Shown here in pieces: positions 62,864 through 64,000 of a stretch of DNA of 64,000 nucleotides. How positions within the stretch are numbered: position 1 is the first letter of the stretch; the number at the start of each line of letters is the position of its first letter. The notes below the pieces were generated by a model that was given only the letters and a program-made list of their open reading frames with translations, did no database searches and was not told the DNA's origin. This stretch comes from a virus, in the IMG/VR virus record IMGVR_UViG_3300046648_000213, positions 1 through 64,000 of that record; one strand, written 5' to 3'. The translations under genes and the position numbers were made by a program.

Positions 62864-63358
62864 ATGTATCTCACAGAAGAAGAGATCAAGGCCGACTTGA
62901 TCCGCCAGATGCCAGAACGAGAAAGAAAGTCCTTCGGGTCCTTCGGCCACCTGCGGGTCGAGGCGATCTTTAAGGACCGCGTGTTCGTGGTCTATCGCAG
63001 CAACGGCAAGTCCTCCGCGCCGGACATCCTGACCACGATCCGCGTGCAGGAAGTCCACGCCGACAACGAAGGCGCGAGCACGGTGCTGATCGACCAAGGC
63101 ACCGGCGACACGATGCGCGTCGCGTATCAGCCGGAGCGTCTGTTCCATTACCCGATCTTCGTCTCGCTTCCGCTGCACATGCGCATCCAGTTTCAGGCGC
63201 GCACGACAGGCGAGAGCGCATGGATCGGCACACTTGCCTTCGCGCTGCTGGTCAAGACGAAGAACAAGTCGGATTTCCACTCGGCGGGCAACGTGTACGT
63301 CGAGACGCCGAACGACTTCAAGACGAAGTTTCCGAATATCACCGGCCTCACCTTCTGA
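62864..63358 (+). CDS. Unknown protein before the primase
   Basis: A 164-residue protein from ATG 62864 (CGGGAG upstream). N-terminal helix (L-T-E-E-E-I-K-A-D-L-I-R-Q-M), then a beta-rich body (V-F-V-V-Y-R-S-N-G-K, R-I-Q-F-Q-A-R-T-T). It is 12 bp from the primase, hence probably a replication accessory protein. No recognised family. Confidence 0.6.
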   Translation: MYLTEEEIKADLIRQMPERERKSFGSFGHLRVEAIFKDRVFVVYRSNGKSSAPDILTTIRVQEVHADNEGASTVLIDQGTGDTMRVAYQPERLFHYPIFVSLPLHMRIQFQARTTGESAWIGTLAFALLVKTKNKSDFHSAGNVYVETPNDFKTKFPNITGLTF

Positions 63359-63370
63359 TAGGGGAATCGC

Positions 63371-64000
63371 ATGTTCTTCTACTATCAGAACGAGGGCGGC
63401 GAAGAGGCGTGGCACGAGGCCCTGCTCGCGAAAAAGGAAGACCTGATCGCGACGAAGAAGCCGCGCTACGCGACCGTGCTCGGGCTCGTTCCCCTCGTCT
63501 CGAACGACATGACGCGCGAGGAGCTCGACGCGATCAAGTACAAGGGTCCCTTCTACGTTGATTGGGACGCCGAGTCACTGGACACCGCCATCGAGCAGTT
63601 CCAGAAGTTCCTGCGCAACCTCGAGAAAGAGGACATCAACCTCAACTCGCTGTACCTGTATGCGTCCGGCGGGCGCGGCTTCCACCTTGAGATGCCGCAG
63701 GAGGTCTTCCTCGAGAAGAAGAAGATACCGGCCACGGGCATGACGCACCTGCCGGCCATCTACAAGGAGATGGTCTACGGCTGCTACGTGGACACGATCG
63801 ACTTGCGCGTGTACACGGCGCGGCGCGGGCGCATGTGGCGCGTGATGAACGTGCAGCGGGAGAACGGCAAGTTCAAGGTGCCGATCACCGTCGAGGAAGC
63901 GTTCGACATGACGCCCGAGCTCTACGCAGAGCTCGTGGCCGCGCCGCGCACGATCCCGCCGCGCGCCACGCCGGAGATGAACAACGCGTGGGGCGTGCGC
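63371..64000 (+). CDS. AEP-type DNA primase (partial, runs off the window)
   Basis: Primer synthesis for phage DNA replication. The first 210 residues are present without a stop codon. The archaeo-eukaryotic primase motifs are visible. Motif I is F-Y-V-D-W-D-A-E, with D64 and D66 as metal ligands. Motif II is S-G-G-R-G-F-H (99-105), with the nucleotide-binding histidine. Motif III is D-L-R-V-Y (144-148). The order and spacing match phage and plasmid AEP proteins. A C-terminal helicase or zinc part may lie beyond 64000. The start ATG 63371 follows AGGGGAATCGC. Confidence 0.88.
   Translation, partial: MFFYYQNEGGEEAWHEALLAKKEDLIATKKPRYATVLGLVPLVSNDMTREELDAIKYKGPFYVDWDAESLDTAIEQFQKFLRNLEKEDINLNSLYLYASGGRGFHLEMPQEVFLEKKKIPATGMTHLPAIYKEMVYGCYVDTIDLRVYTARRGRMWRVMNVQRENGKFKVPITVEEAFDMTPELYAELVAAPRTIPPRATPEMNNAWGVR

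Noticed and set aside
1-64000. tRNA genes, integrase, attachment site or insertion sequences
   Set aside because: None was recognised on reading both strands; short or divergent examples could have been missed without a covariance-model search.

Overview
This window is most of the genome of a tailed phage (siphovirus) with a long non-contractile tail, high GC and strongly GC3-biased codons. Its structural genes follow the lambda order: terminase, portal, protease/scaffold, decoration, capsid, tail tube, G/GT, tape measure, M, L, K, I, J. Composition and gene content fit a phage of Burkholderia or a related betaproteobacterium. That host assignment is inference; no host DNA, integrase or attachment site was recognised.

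Layout. (1) 1-2679, rightward: the end of an unidentified gene, an ATP-dependent DNA ligase, then a ParA-type ATPase overlapping a small ribbon-helix-helix protein, with an inverted-repeat-rich leader. This is the arrangement of a plasmid type Ib partition cassette. (2) 2676-42085, leftward: one long late region. Read in the direction of transcription (right to left) it holds a tandem-HTH protein, a zinc-knuckle protein, small packaging genes, terminase, portal, S49 protease with nested scaffold, decoration protein, capsid, connectors, tail tube, frameshifted chaperones, tape measure, tail-tip proteins, tail fibres including a 993-residue possible depolymerase, a holin, endolysin, a second holin-like protein, a membrane protein and a LAGLIDADG-type protein. 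(3) 42086-42766: divergent control region with repeated half-operators and hexamer repeats. (4) 42767-64000, rightward: an AT-richer alanine-rich protein, membrane proteins, an array of eight 18-bp iterons, a Cro/YdaS-like regulator, an antirepressor-like protein, many small tightly coupled unknown genes, an H-NS family protein, an SNF2-type helicase and an AEP-type primase running off the end.

Working model. The iteron array plus the ParA/RHH cassette, with no integrase seen, suggest that this phage can persist as an extrachromosomal phage-plasmid. A 14-bp palindrome, TGTCCA-N2-TGGACA, occurs about 20 times, mostly just ahead of genes in the rightward region and sometimes inside coding sequence. 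It looks like the operator of a genome-wide regulatory network, often paired with a stereotyped CAACTTTAA-GGAG leader. A second palindrome, TCAACTGAGTTGA, lies upstream of parA and twice near 45 kb, making it a candidate partition or regulator site.

Well-supported translational devices are a -1 frameshift (A AAA AAC) joining the two tail chaperones, a nested scaffold start inside the protease gene, and a hairpin that would bury the holin ribosome-binding site. No tRNA gene, CRISPR array or insertion sequence was recognised. All names rest on reading motifs, lengths and gene order by eye; no database search was run.
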